Assembly (NCBI GenBank): GCA_027603945.1
Contig: JADIIU010000032.1
Coordinates: forward strand, 62,001 to 126,000
DNA length: 64,000 nt
Direction of reading: 5' to 3'
DNA from: Terramyces sp. JEL0728
Taxonomy: Eukaryota > Chytridiomycota > Chytridiomycetes > Rhizophydiales > Terramycetaceae
The number at the start of each line of letters is the position of its first letter. The first letter of the stretch is position 1. This document shows positions 8,793 through 19,459 of this stretch, one piece after another. Made by a program: the position numbers and the translations under genes. Below the pieces are notes generated by a model. That model did not search any database and was not told where the DNA came from. It was given only the letters and a program-made list of their open reading frames with translations.

Positions 8793-11700
8793 ATGCAGCC
8801 GATAGTAGTTCCAGATTCGCCTTTACAGTCGAGTTCCAGTTCTCAATATATCGTAATATCTGATGAAGAATCTTCAATAACCAAACAAACAGACGATATT
8901 CAAGTTGTTCGATCTTCAATAAAATCAGAAAAAGGAAGGGAAGATATTGAAATTGATGAGTCTAGGTCCAGCAAGCCAAAACCACCAAGTTATATATGCT
9001 ACGGAATGCTTTGCGTACCGGTTTATGAAGTCCGAGAATCCTTTATATTCCATTACAGGGCATCAAACCAATTAGTTATTCTAACAAAGCTTAGCTCGGT
9101 GTTGTCCCAGGACAGGAGTTATCACAGTATTTGTTTTTAACGGCAGGGTTACATATTTTGGATCCAAAGACAGATCAAGTTATTTCAGCCTAATCTAGAT
9201 TGTTTGCTGGGTTAATGATTCATTTTGTAGAACAATCTCGAATTTATTGCCGCATATAAAGGTTGAAGTGTATTTGAATGTCCAATTAGTAACTTTTGCT
9301 CATGGTAGATGAACGAGCCATATGCAAAGTTTGTAATATATGGGAGGCAAGACAATGCGCTTCCCGTGGGGAGTTATTTGTTGGCAAAACACCAAACATT
9401 GCGAGAACCAGGTATTTATATCGTAACCATATATGTCCAACCAAAGCAAAGATACATCAATCCACAACTATCATCACAGTCACAGCCAATAAATCAGTAC
9501 AACCAAGCGGAAATAGTGGATAAAACGAGTGCCCAGATCGAGGAGCTTTATACCTCGTTCACCGATTCTAAAGATTTACAAGAAATGGAGCAGGACCCAA
9601 GACTTAAATCGACATTATTCAAGTACCAAAGACAAGCATTGCATTGGATGTACAATAGAGAGCTTGATCGAGGAGTGGATTCTCTTGTTTTTTGGAAAAT
9701 GCAGGGCAATGGCTGGAGAAATATTATAACAGATACCAAAAGAAACGAGAGACCAAAACCAGTCAGAGGAGGAATCTTGGCTGATGATATGGGGCTAGGA
9801 AAGACAATACAAATTATATCAATAATACTAAGGGGACAGCCTCAACAACCCACAAAGGTAGTGGATGCTCGAGCATCACCAGCTGTCGAAGATCCATTTG
9901 GGTTCGTGACTAAAATCGAGAAAACCGAGACCAAGAAAGAGGAAATGAGACTGGAAAATGTGGGCACCGTGCCTTCAAAAACTACGCTAATCATTTGTCC
10001 GCTCTCAACTATTCACAATTGGGAAGAGCAGATTTTAGCACATACCAAGGAAGATTGTCTAAGCGTATTGGTTTACCACGGAAATTCTAGGGTTAGCGAC
10101 CCGCGCAAATTAGCATCTTATGATGTTGTTATTACGACGTATAACTTGATTGGCCTTGGACTTGGAAAGTAATATTTACTAATGGCAGGAGTAATACATC
10201 GCCTCTGCACCAGGTGTATTGGTATCGAATAGTGCTGGATGAAGCCCACATTATAAAAACCGCGTCAACTCATCAAGCAAAAGCGGCCTTTTTACTTGTT
10301 GCTGATGTAAAATGGTGCTTGACGTAAATCTGACTTACTTTAGTGGGACACCAGTGCAAAACAAATTGGATGACCTGTTTAGCTTGGTTAAATTCCTAAA
10401 GGTCGATCCTTTGGATAGGAGGGCAGACTGGACTACCCATATAATCAAGCCCATTGCAAATGGAAAGAACCCAAATGTATTTAGAAGTTTGCAGGCAGAT
10501 AATCTATTAACAATAGACATTGATGAAAGGTCTGACTTTACGAAGAACAAAAAATGAATTAGTTGACGGAAAACCATTAATTACGCTACCGGAAAAACTG
10601 GATACAGTCCTGATGCTGGATATGGCGCCATTTGAAAGGGAAAAGTACAATAGGATACACGAAAGGGGAAAAGCCATTTTTGAAAGTCTCAAGGAAAATG
10701 GAACAGTTATGAAAAATTATATTATGATTCTGAAGTCGATTTTGCTGATGCGGCAGGCGTGTTTACATCCAGACCTTGTAAAAGATTCCGAATTTGCTTC
10801 TACAGATGGTATTTGCTTGATAACACAGATGGTTTAACCGACACAAGTCATCTTTTAACTCCTGACCAAGCACTGGGTCTGTACAAGCTGTTACGGGATT
10901 CTGAAGAAGACAATTGCGTGTTCTGTGCAGCTACACTGGAAGGGCCAACAGGAAATTACGCTACGCCATGTAGACACTTGTAACTAGACATTAATCTAGA
11001 ATTTGCAATAGTTGTTCATCCACGAGATTCTCCAAGAAGCGTAATGATGGCACTAAATCCATTATCAACTCTCAGCCTTGTGCTGAATGCCCAGTATGTA
11101 AGATTGATATCTACGAAAAATCCCTTGTTGAAATTCAAGAGTCGGAAACAGAAAATTTTGATTTAGATACCATTTTGAAGATTAGTAAGGAAAGGTATCC
11201 TACAAAACTCCTGGCATTGATGGAAGACTTGGAATATATTCGCAAAGAAGATATTGTGAATCGCCGTGATCCAACAAAATCTGTAATATTTTCCCAATTC
11301 ACAAACATGCTTACTCTATGCGAGGTAATTGTAATTAATCCCAGGAGCCGCTGCGCGAAGCTGGCTTCAAATGCGTTCGTTTGGACGGAGCAATGAACCG
11401 CACACGGAGGTCTACAGCCATTGAGGCTTTTAAAAATGATCCTGATGTAGCCATTTTCCTCGTATCGATAAAAGCAGGAGGTGTTGGGTTGAATCTTGTT
11501 TCGGCTACAAGAGTGTATTTATTAGAGCCGTACTGGAACCCAGCTGTTGAACAACAAGCAATTGACAGAGTACATCGACTGGGCCAAACAAAACCAGTTA
11601 CTACGATTAGGTTGATCATCAAAAACTCTATTGAAGAGAATATGCAGAAACGCCAGAGATTTAAACAGCAATTGGCTCAAAAAGCCCTCAATGAAGAAGA

Positions 11701-11809
11701 TAGGGCGGTAACGACAGATTCTGGTAAAAAAAGACGCAGAATTGACCCATTATTCAAAGAAAACAAAAAGATTGAACAGATGGAATCATTATCTATCCTG
11801 TTTCGCTAA
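8793..11809 (+). CDS. HLTF/Rad5-type SNF2 helicase with RING finger
   Basis: Ten exons; introns 9127-9146, 9179-9198, 9289-9308, 10169-10188, 10324-10343, 10495-10516 (GC-AG, 22 nt), 10809-10828, 10980-10999 and 11325-11344 (others 20 nt); 944 residues. After an acidic N-terminus and a divergent HIRAN-like region (about residues 70-190) come LFKYQRQALHWM, GGILADDMGLGKT (Walker A), a DEAH-type box (LDEAHII), GTPVQNKLDDL and TLRRTK. A RING finger follows (NCVFC, CRHL, CNSC, ECPVC) inside the helicase, then the C-terminal lobe with KAGGVGLNL and DRVHRLGQ. This order is typical of HLTF/Rad5, which polyubiquitinate PCNA and remodel stalled forks. The start is the first ATG of the frame. The stop is 14 bp from the convergent ankyrin gene. 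Confidence 0.9.
10495..10516 (+). other. GC-AG intron in the HLTF-like gene
   Basis: The protein match (FRSLQ joined to TLMKGLTLRRTK) needs removal of 22 bases beginning GCAGATAATC and ending TTAACAATAG. No GT donor in this neighbourhood restores the frame. Confidence 0.8.
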
Positions 11810-11823
11810 TTAATATATTTATT

Positions 11824-13638
11824 TTAGAGATAATTAGTAATTTTAGCGAATACCCGCTGATCTACCTTTTTGCAATTTCTAAATAATTCGATAATTTCTG
11901 CATGTCCGCTTTCCGCAGCTATTTTCAGAGCTTCATAGTCGTTGGCAGTTGGATCTACTTTCTTGTGATTCAACAGCAACTTCACAAAGACGCTTTTTCT
12001 TTTAATGCAGGCTCGTTTGAGAATAGTGTTGCCTTTCTGCGACGGGTCGATCCGTTTATCTTTAAGCAATATTTTTGCGATTTCAATATTATCTGTTTGC
12101 ATCAAGTGTTTGAAAATATCTACATATTTAGTTGGCTTGAACGATTTATGCTGCAATACTTTAACTACAATATCAGGCTTGTTTTGAGTGATCAAGAGTT
12201 TGAGAATGGGGTTGGTAAATGAATGGATGTTGTAGTATTTGTTACTGAGTAGCAATTCAAACATTTCAAAGTGCTCATCAGTCAATGCGTGAATACTCTG
12301 GGTTTCCAGCCATCCAGTGCCTTCAAAAGTTTGGTCCAGTAAGGGAATAAACAGTACAAACAAAGAGAGGTTTCCATTCCTATACATGGATTCCAGATAG
12401 TTTGTATTGAATCGATTGAACGATACGGATTCAGTTGTTGCTTTAATAGCAGTTTGCAATAATTCTGCATAGTTTTGAATTGCTAGTGCCAACAAATGGG
12501 AAGCTTTGAATTCCGGTAACGGTACAATCTTTTCATCAATAATGAAATCAATCAATTCTGTATTCGAATGTAATATAGCGTTTGTAAGTATTTCGTCCTT
12601 GCGAAGAGACACGTTTGCTCTGTAATCGTTTCGCAAGTATCGGAAAATCCTTAAACTCGATCCACAATTGGTAAAAATAAGCGAAGCCTGATCATAAGGG
12701 TTTACACGGTCATCATTTACTAGTAATTGGACTAAATCAGAGTTTCCTGTCAATGCAGATCCTATTACAGCTGAATTGCTCTGCGCAGCTGGATTTACAC
12801 TTTCCTGCGCCAATAGAAATTTTACAACTTGAACTTTCCCGGTACGAGACGCTAATATGATTGGCATGTCGTCATTTTCATTGTAAAACGGCTCCATTCG
12901 CTGATCATTTAGTAAAAATATTAGATGTTTGCTACTCGTTCGTGCAAGAATCAATGAAAGCTCTCCAGATCTAATAACTAGATTCTCTTCTTTCAATATC
13001 CTTGCAATTATATCTCGTTTAGGATTCTCCACCGCAAAAGTGACTGTACTGTTTGATCCCATCCTGTAATTGATATCAATCCTATTGTCGTTCAAAAACA
13101 GCTCTAATAAATCCGAGTCTATAAAACTACAGCATTTCAAAAACACTTGATTATGTGTGGTGATATCTGGTATTAGTTTTGATTGGAATATAGTCAGTAT
13201 TAGTTTTGTATTCATTTCCTGGACGGCTTGTAAATACAAATCTGTAGCAGAAGCTGATTCAAGCACAATTCCATACTCTACATTCAAATATTCTGAAAAA
13301 ATCCATTTTGTATCTGCACTCATACGTCCATACATTACGGCTCCGTTTATCATCAACAAATCTTCCTTTTCAAAACTACTAAACATTTTCAGAAACTGAG
13401 TATCGTGAGCATGATTAGCTACAAAAACAAGGATATCCCAATCGTAATATTCTGAAATAACGGATGGAGTGTAGGTGCCGTAATTTGTACGCACTGTAAA
13501 GGAAGATTTGTAAGCTTTTGGAGTGAGGAGAGGATACGGTGGTAGATTAGAGTATAGCGCAAAGTACAGTTGAAAGTATTCCCGAAATGGCAAATGCTGA
13601 GCTACCTGTCCGATTTCATTCACACATTTTTGCAGCAT
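11824..13638 (-). CDS. Large ankyrin-repeat-like protein
   Basis: An intron-free frame of 604 residues. The middle and C-terminal parts consist of degenerate repeats of about 30 residues with patterns such as AAESGHAEIIELF, KSVFVKLLLNHKKVDP and GKVQVVKFLLAQESVNP, which are ankyrin helices with a 'vdP' turn. The N-terminus (EYFQLYFALYSNLPPYPLLT) resembles that of the protein at 61277-62249 (EYFQLYF...GPTPMLT), so the two belong to one family. No signal peptide or membrane segment is seen. Such ankyrin families often expand in a lineage; the function is unknown. Confidence 0.75.
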   Translation of the reverse strand: MLQKCVNEIGQVAQHLPFREYFQLYFALYSNLPPYPLLTPKAYKSSFTVRTNYGTYTPSVISEYYDWDILVFVANHAHDTQFLKMFSSFEKEDLLMINGAVMYGRMSADTKWIFSEYLNVEYGIVLESASATDLYLQAVQEMNTKLILTIFQSKLIPDITTHNQVFLKCCSFIDSDLLELFLNDNRIDINYRMGSNSTVTFAVENPKRDIIARILKEENLVIRSGELSLILARTSSKHLIFLLNDQRMEPFYNENDDMPIILASRTGKVQVVKFLLAQESVNPAAQSNSAVIGSALTGNSDLVQLLVNDDRVNPYDQASLIFTNCGSSLRIFRYLRNDYRANVSLRKDEILTNAILHSNTELIDFIIDEKIVPLPEFKASHLLALAIQNYAELLQTAIKATTESVSFNRFNTNYLESMYRNGNLSLFVLFIPLLDQTFEGTGWLETQSIHALTDEHFEMFELLLSNKYYNIHSFTNPILKLLITQNKPDIVVKVLQHKSFKPTKYVDIFKHLMQTDNIEIAKILLKDKRIDPSQKGNTILKRACIKRKSVFVKLLLNHKKVDPTANDYEALKIAAESGHAEIIELFRNCKKVDQRVFAKITNYL

Positions 13639-13774
13639 GGGTGAAAAATTGATTCAATAATGGTCGTTGCTGTGAAATATCAAATATTATTTGTGCTTGC
13701 AGCTTTTATTTCTGCCAGTAGAGTTCGGTATATTGGAGAATTCGGGTCTCCAAAGAGAAAATTCTTTGTAAATC

Positions 13775-14671
13775 ATGGCCAAATTGCACCGCTATATGCG
13801 ATTAATTGGATTGATTCTGGTATTAACCACGCTATTTGCACTGGCATTTATAAAACAGCCTTCCAATGCCATCGCCGAAATTAAAGAAACCCCCAGCATA
13901 AAGCGTGCATACATGTTTTACGTAACTTCCAAACCATACGCATGCAGTGTAATGATAATGGCAGAACGACTAGAAAAATTCAATAAAGACCCAACAATAG
14001 ACATTCTCGCTCTGGTAAACGGAATATCAGACTCACAAATAAATAGAATGAACAAAATGGGAATCAAGACTAAAAAAGTAGAGTTACTGCAAGCTTTAGG
14101 CAGTCAGAATGAAGCTGAAAAACAAGTATGGAAGCACTCGATTACCAAGTTTCAAATATTTAGGGATTGGGGGTACGATAAATTCGTTTACATGGATGCA
14201 GACAGTTTACTAATGAGTAACCTTGACCATTTATTTGATTTGCCAGATACACCGACATTCTGGGCTCCAAGAGCATATTGGCTATTAGAAAATTACCAAC
14301 CGGCGTTTACTAGTTTGTTGATTGTTGGTAAACCTTCACAAAAGATTTACGATGAAGCTGTCCAATACGCTGAAAAAGATACCACTATTTACGATATGGA
14401 CGTACTAAACAAACTGTACAGACACAAAGTTGGGCTACTACCTAATATCTACGGGTTGATTAATCGTAGTTTTTATCAAGGATTCCCTGAAGAGTACATG
14501 CTCCAGGATACTATTTTTGAACAAGATTTCAAACTTGTCCATATTTCTGACCATGATGTGGGGCAGTATGGCAAGCCTTGGGATTATGCAAGGAATACAA
14601 AGAAAGAGGGGAATCCATATTTTTATCAGACTTTGGATCTTTTCAACTCGCTTTACGATAACTATTGCTAA
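13775..14671 (+). CDS. GT8-family glycosyltransferase, type II membrane protein
   Basis: A single exon of 298 residues. One hydrophobic segment near the N-terminus (LIGLILVLTTLFALAF) looks like a Golgi signal anchor. The luminal part has RAYMFYVTSKPYACSV, YDKFVYMDADSLLMSNLD with the DxD metal site (DAD), FWAPRAYW and a C-terminal DHDVGQYGKPWDY with a His-x-x-Gly/Lys-Pro-Trp element. This is the glycogenin/GNT1-like GT8 pattern of fungal Golgi transferases. The donor sugar (UDP-GlcNAc, UDP-Glc or UDP-Gal) cannot be read from the sequence. Confidence 0.82.
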   Translation: MAKLHRYMRLIGLILVLTTLFALAFIKQPSNAIAEIKETPSIKRAYMFYVTSKPYACSVMIMAERLEKFNKDPTIDILALVNGISDSQINRMNKMGIKTKKVELLQALGSQNEAEKQVWKHSITKFQIFRDWGYDKFVYMDADSLLMSNLDHLFDLPDTPTFWAPRAYWLLENYQPAFTSLLIVGKPSQKIYDEAVQYAEKDTTIYDMDVLNKLYRHKVGLLPNIYGLINRSFYQGFPEEYMLQDTIFEQDFKLVHISDHDVGQYGKPWDYARNTKKEGNPYFYQTLDLFNSLYDNYC

Positions 14672-14788
14672 TAAATATGATCAATCAAGCTATTATTGTG
14701 TGCAGTGGTCTGTATGCGCAGAACAAGAAATCTCTTTGGAGAGATAGCTGTAAGCAGAAAGACCAAAAAAGAATAATATTCCTATAGT

Positions 14789-15484
14789 TTATTGAAAAAG
14801 ACCGTTGAAAATCTTTGCATTGAGGATAAATGATAATCTAACAAGTTTGAATGTAAGAGGAAACAATACAAACGCAACAATAAACTGGAATACGCACTGA
14901 ACCCAGGTGCCTGCTGGATCGCTAAACAAATTATGATAATACTCTTGGCTCCCGTTAATCTGGATCGGATTAATCAACCATGCAATAGGATTGGTAGCAA
15001 CTGTAAAAGTAAACAAGATAATCCCATAAATAAACTTGTATACTGCATAGTAAAAGCAAGCTTTCCATGATTTTGCATTAAATATTCCATTCTTCATGTG
15101 AGTGAAAATAGATTCACCTGGGATATAATAAAAACCCATTCTGCTTAGCTTTTCGTTTGCACAGAAAGAGAGCACCACGCCATCGAGTGCAGCCAGGATT
15201 CTCCATGACTGGCAAGAGATATACAGTAACGGCCCACCTACAGGAAATATTATTAGTAATCCCATTGAAACAGAAAAGGTAGTTACTACCCAAACGAAGC
15301 AAAAAATACTGAATGCAAAGTGGAGTGTCATTCCATAGAAATACGATAGCCATGCATATGGATTCTTTAATGTGTCAAATACCGATTCATCGTTAAATGA
15401 TATTTCACTTATTTGATTGGATTCGATTGTTACGTATCTGGATTGCGGTTGAACTACAACTGGTTCTGGATTGTGCTTGTTCAT
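14789..15484 (-). CDS. Multi-pass membrane protein resembling the prokaryotic 'Sensor' domain
   Basis: An intron-free frame of 231 residues. After a hydrophilic N-terminus comes NPYAWLSYFYGM, then paired membrane segments ending in GLLIIFPVGGPLLYI, a loop, then SWKACFYYAVYKFIYGIILF and more hydrophobic helices. The layout (dp..Wr.l.y......f...v.......gl......G.pll....) resembles the putative sensor domain found in bacteria and archaea, often in front of histidine kinases; no kinase is attached here. The assignment is by eye and moderate. If right, it suggests transfer from prokaryotes or a little-known fungal family. Confidence 0.6.
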   Translation of the reverse strand: MNKHNPEPVVVQPQSRYVTIESNQISEISFNDESVFDTLKNPYAWLSYFYGMTLHFAFSIFCFVWVVTTFSVSMGLLIIFPVGGPLLYISCQSWRILAALDGVVLSFCANEKLSRMGFYYIPGESIFTHMKNGIFNAKSWKACFYYAVYKFIYGIILFTFTVATNPIAWLINPIQINGSQEYYHNLFSDPAGTWVQCVFQFIVAFVLFPLTFKLVRLSFILNAKIFNGLFQ

Positions 15485-15692
15485 TCCCCTTTTTTAATTT
15501 ACCAATCCCTTTATACTTGAACCTAACAAAAGTCACGTGCGATTTAACCTAAAAGAGTTTGTCAAGTAAAAAAGCAAAACCGATGTTTACCAGAAGTAGT
15601 TCCTTTCACTCTTTCTTTGGCTTATCAAAGAGTATATTGCTGGCTATGGAATCTGGTAACGAATCCTTGAGTTACTATTGATCAAGGAAAAA

Positions 15693-16559
15693 ATGAAAAT
15701 GCAATCTCAGAAATACCATGTACTAGATGGAGGTTTCGCAACAGAGCTAGAAAAGCTATCCACTCAATCACTAAAAACAAACCTATGGAGCGCTCAACTA
15801 CTACATTCGGACCCAGAATCAATCAGAAAACTGCATCAAATCTACTATGATAGTGGGGCAGATATAGCAACAACATGTACTTATCAAGCATCTATTCAAG
15901 GGTTTAAAAACGCAGGAATAGAGAATCCAAAAGAATTGATTCAGTTAGCGGTTGAATTGGCCCAAGGTAAATTAGTTGCTGCTTCCATTGGATCTTTTGG
16001 CGCTCTACTAGCAAATGGATCAGAATACACTGGAGACTTTGGAGTTGGATTAAATGAATTGATTGATTCACATACCGAACGAGTGGAAACGTTACTTACT
16101 GGCCAGCATAAACCTGATTTGATACTATTTGAAACAATACCAAGTTTACTGGAAATTCAAGCTATTGTGCATGTTGCTAAAAGTATTACTATTCCAGTGT
16201 GGCTATCAATGCAATGTAAGGAAAATGCAATAGCTCACGGAGAATCGATACCGGACTGCATTAATTTACTGAACCAATCAAATATTGAATGTATTGGAAT
16301 TAACTGTCTAGATCCATTACTTGTAACTGGACTATTGAAACAAATTAAACCAATAACCAACAAGCGATTAATGTGCTATCCTAATGGCGGTGGTAAATGG
16401 GATGCAATCAGCAAGGAATGGATTGGAAATGAAGACTTGGAGTGTTTTGAAGATTTGGTTAGGGAATGGATACGTGCTGGTGCTACTGTTGTTGGTGGGT
16501 GCTGCCATACTGGACCAAAGCATGTAAAAGTAATTAAAAAAGCATTTAATAAAATATAA
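15693..16559 (+). CDS. Homocysteine S-methyltransferase (Mht1/Sam4 type)
   Basis: A single exon of 288 residues. It starts with LDGGFATELE, has ADIATTCTYQAS and LILFETIPSLLE, and ends with the zinc-binding GGCCHTGP; the first zinc cysteine lies in GINCLDP. These are hallmarks of the homocysteine methyltransferase domain in the Mht1/Sam4/MmuM group, which uses S-methylmethionine or S-adenosylmethionine to make methionine. The first ATG of the frame is taken as start; a second ATG two codons later is possible. The gene is divergent from the sensor-like gene, 208 bp apart. Cytosolic, since no targeting signal is seen. Confidence 0.9.
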   Translation: MKMQSQKYHVLDGGFATELEKLSTQSLKTNLWSAQLLHSDPESIRKLHQIYYDSGADIATTCTYQASIQGFKNAGIENPKELIQLAVELAQGKLVAASIGSFGALLANGSEYTGDFGVGLNELIDSHTERVETLLTGQHKPDLILFETIPSLLEIQAIVHVAKSITIPVWLSMQCKENAIAHGESIPDCINLLNQSNIECIGINCLDPLLVTGLLKQIKPITNKRLMCYPNGGGKWDAISKEWIGNEDLECFEDLVREWIRAGATVVGGCCHTGPKHVKVIKKAFNKI

Positions 16560-16828
16560 TTATGAATTGTAAATGTTAGTGTATTCGTTTCATTGTAACT
16601 ACAACAGTCTAATGTGGGCATTCCAAACCCAATTATCGCAACAGATACTAGTGTTTTTGATTTACTGCAGGATTCGTGATGGCAATAATCCAAGAGGAGA
16701 TCGATAAACCATGGGTGTGTGGTCACTTAAAGCTTGATACTTGATTCCATAATTGTCCGCGGATCGCAGAAATCTTTACCATATGATTTAGTTTTCGCAT
16801 AAAAATTAAAAAGTCACTATTAAAGTGT

Positions 16829-17335
16829 TTATTCAACTGGTATCCAAATTTCAGTGATTGGTTCAACGCTTGCGGTTTCACCCAGATTGTTGAGGTATAA
16901 TTCGAAAGCCATGGACCCTTCACCAAAATTCCTCTTCTTTCCAAACTTTTCCAGTTCAGCTTTAGCTGTTTCCCAAGCTCGTCCTAATCCCTCGAAACCA
17001 CCGGAATATCTGTAAACTGCCCAAGAACCAGCTTTAATCTTTCGGATCTTTAAGGTGTCATATCCAATTCCTTTGAATTTCGCGATATCGGCTTCAACAG
17101 CTTCGGGATCATTCACAAGGTACCCTGGCTCGTATTCGCAAGCGCCAGAAACATTGTGGTCTGTTGGAGGAAACGACAATTTGGTGGAAACTTTAGGGTT
17201 GTATTCGTTGATGAACGCTTGGAGAATCCCTTGTGCTTGCTGTTGCGCTAAATCAAATCTGTAGTTTAATACAATTTGCTGAGATACCAGTGCAAAGGTT
17301 TCTTGTTCTTTTGTGCGAAAGCCAAAACTGTTCAT
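16829..17335 (-). CDS. GyrI-like effector-binding protein
   Basis: An intron-free frame of 168 residues. The C-terminal half reads GSWAVYRYSGGFEGLGRAWE, then FELYLNNLGETASVEPITEI and ends WIPVE. This is the GyrI-like/AraC effector-binding signature ('a.y.h.G.y..l...w..l' then 'f..Y.ndP......l.tdi.iPv'). The fold binds small hydrophobic molecules and is related to SOUL heme-binding proteins. It lies 45 bp downstream of hydroxymethylbilane synthase on the same strand, so a porphyrin-related role is conceivable but unproven. Such stand-alone domains are mostly bacterial; transfer is possible. Confidence 0.75.
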   Translation of the reverse strand: MNSFGFRTKEQETFALVSQQIVLNYRFDLAQQQAQGILQAFINEYNPKVSTKLSFPPTDHNVSGACEYEPGYLVNDPEAVEADIAKFKGIGYDTLKIRKIKAGSWAVYRYSGGFEGLGRAWETAKAELEKFGKKRNFGEGSMAFELYLNNLGETASVEPITEIWIPVE

Positions 17336-17380
17336 TTCTGGATGAGAATAAAACTCCGAAAAATTGTGGTAAACCAGATT

Positions 17381-18394
17381 TCATTTATTTGCTCTAATAC
17401 TTTCAAGTATATCTTCGGCACCTTGTTTGATTAGCTCGTTAGCAACGTCAACCCCAAGTTTAACAGCATCATCCACTGAATGGACTACAGCGTTTAGATC
17501 GTGTTTGATTTGTTTTGAGCCATCCAATGAAGTCACCGATCCAATTAGAGAAAGTTCAAAAGCATCTCCTGTCTTTTTAATAATAGTTGCAACTCCTAGT
17601 GGAACTGAACAACCGCCTTCAAGTGTTTTCATAAAAGACCTTTCGGCACTGGTACGAAGGACGGTTTCTGTGTGGTTTAATGGCCCGAGTAATTTCAACA
17701 CTTTGGAATCATCTAAGCGGCATTCAACACCGATCGCACCTTGGCCAACAGCATGCAACATAACGTCTTTTTCTAGAATTTCTGTAATTCGATCTTCCCA
17801 GCCCATTCTAGAAACTCCAGCGTATGCTAATAACAATGCGGTGAATGGAGAGTTTTCGTCGTCCAATTTCCTTAATCTGGTATTCAAATTCCCTCTCTGA
17901 ATGTTAAATAGATTTACGATATCTTGGAAAACTAAATGAGGATACTTTCGCTTCAGCTGAGCGATTCTTCGAACTGAGCTGGTCCCAATTACACTCCCCT
18001 TTTCCAAGTCTTTGAGCTTTAACGCTTTGTTTTTCAGGCTCATGATGATTGCATCCCTGGGATCTTTACGTTCCAAAACTGCACCGATAGTCATGCCATC
18101 AGGCAAAGTAGTCGGCAAATCTTTTAACGAGTGAACAACTAAGTCAACTATCTTGTCATGCAATGCTACTTCTAATTCTTTTGTGAAGAGAGCTTTGGCT
18201 CCAATTTGAGAAAGCGGTTTATCCAAAATTTGGTCTCCGGTGGTTGTCATTCCATTAATCGAAAATTCAATATCCGGATAGATTTTTTCCAGTTCTGATT
18301 TTACTTGATTGGCTTGTATCATCGCTAACTGGGATTCTCTTGTTCCTATTACAATTTTTGATTGCATTTTGATTCTGAAAAAATTCAAGCTCAT
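17381..18394 (-). CDS. HEM3: Hydroxymethylbilane synthase (porphobilinogen deaminase)
   Basis: An intron-free frame of up to 337 residues. Motifs: IGTRESQLAMIQANQV near the N-terminus, DLVVHSLKDLPT, VLERKDPRDAI, GTSSVRRIAQL, NIQRGNLNTRLRKLD, HAVGQGAIGVECR and LEGGCSVPLG. The cysteine in the last motif holds the dipyrromethane cofactor. The enzyme joins four porphobilinogens to hydroxymethylbilane in heme synthesis, so the organism makes its own heme, unlike canonical microsporidia. Start at 18394 is the first ATG; an internal ATG at 18367 (MQSKIVIGTRE) would give a typical N-terminus and is equally likely. Confidence 0.95.
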   Translation of the reverse strand: MSLNFFRIKMQSKIVIGTRESQLAMIQANQVKSELEKIYPDIEFSINGMTTTGDQILDKPLSQIGAKALFTKELEVALHDKIVDLVVHSLKDLPTTLPDGMTIGAVLERKDPRDAIIMSLKNKALKLKDLEKGSVIGTSSVRRIAQLKRKYPHLVFQDIVNLFNIQRGNLNTRLRKLDDENSPFTALLLAYAGVSRMGWEDRITEILEKDVMLHAVGQGAIGVECRLDDSKVLKLLGPLNHTETVLRTSAERSFMKTLEGGCSVPLGVATIIKKTGDAFELSLIGSVTSLDGSKQIKHDLNAVVHSVDDAVKLGVDVANELIKQGAEDILESIRANK

Positions 18395-18610
18395 AATCAA
18401 AATTACATCTCAGACTGGCCTTACTTGGATCCAATATCTCTACCAGTCGCACGGCTTGTTCACTTGGATGCCTTTTGGTATCCGCAACAGCAGTAAATAA
18501 TTACACACTCTCTCCATAAGATAAGAAATCTTTAATCAGCGCACGCATTCCCAATCCAATACCGAAATGCATGGGTTGTCAGACTAAAATATTTTTCTTT
18601 TTTTTGAGAA

Positions 18611-19402
18611 ATGGGCGACAAGAAAAAAAGAAAAGTGTCTCTAAAAAAGAGACAGAAAGCAGAGGCAGCATATAATTCAGACTCTGACGTGGAAGAATTC
18701 ACAAAGCAAGACTTGATTGACAATGATATTCTCCAGGACGACGGCTTGGACAATGATTTCTCTGAAGATAACATTTCACTGTCCGACGACGATGATTTCA
18801 AAGAAAGAAAAGAAAAAGTTCCGCAAAAGGATAAAGCAGAAATAGAGGAAGGAAAAACCACTAAACTATCTTCTGTAATTTCCAAGATTTTGGAAACTGG
18901 GGCTAAAACTAATGTATTACCGAATTAATTCAAGCGCCCTGTATTATCTTTGAAGAGAAAGATAGAAAAGGACATTGATGAAGAGAAACTGGAAGAAAGA
19001 GCAAAGAAACTGCTCACAACAGATAAAAAGAAGGAAAAGGATGTTGGCAGGATAATACCAGATAATTCAGATTTAGACTATGAAAAATCTCTGAGGAAGA
19101 TGGCTACAAAGGGTGGTAACATTAACGGTAACTGTAGTTGTTCAGCTGTTCAATGCTTTGCGTGCAGCTCAAAAATCCGTCAACGAAGTTGAAAACGACG
19201 GAGTCTTGAAAAATGTCGATGTCGGTAACCGATTGCTAATCCAGTTCCATCTGTGTCTAAAGAGACTTTTATCAAAGCGTTAAAACAAGAAAAAGAAATT
19301 ACGAACGCCGAAGCTGTTCCTTTCCTTCAAGACGATTACGGAATGAAAGCGCCAAAGCATTGGGATGAGGAAGAAGATGAGATGGAAGACGAAATGCAGT
19401 AG
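18611..19402 (+). CDS. RRP15: Ribosome biogenesis protein RRP15
   Basis: Four exons; introns 18914-18934 (21), 19116-19137 (22) and 19225-19244 (20); 242 residues. The N-terminus is basic then acidic. The core contains LRKMATKGVVQLFNALRAAQ, visible only after the second intron is removed, and VPSVSKETFIKALK, which match the RRP15 family. RRP15 is a nucleolar protein needed for maturation of pre-60S particles in yeast. The start follows a TTTTTTTGAGAA box. Head-to-head with HEM3, 216 bp apart. Without splicing the frame ends at codon 106. Confidence 0.88.
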
Positions 19403-19459
19403 TTAATAAATTATTTGTGAAACTTGAAACCAGCCACAAAACAAGCCAAAAGTTTCCAT

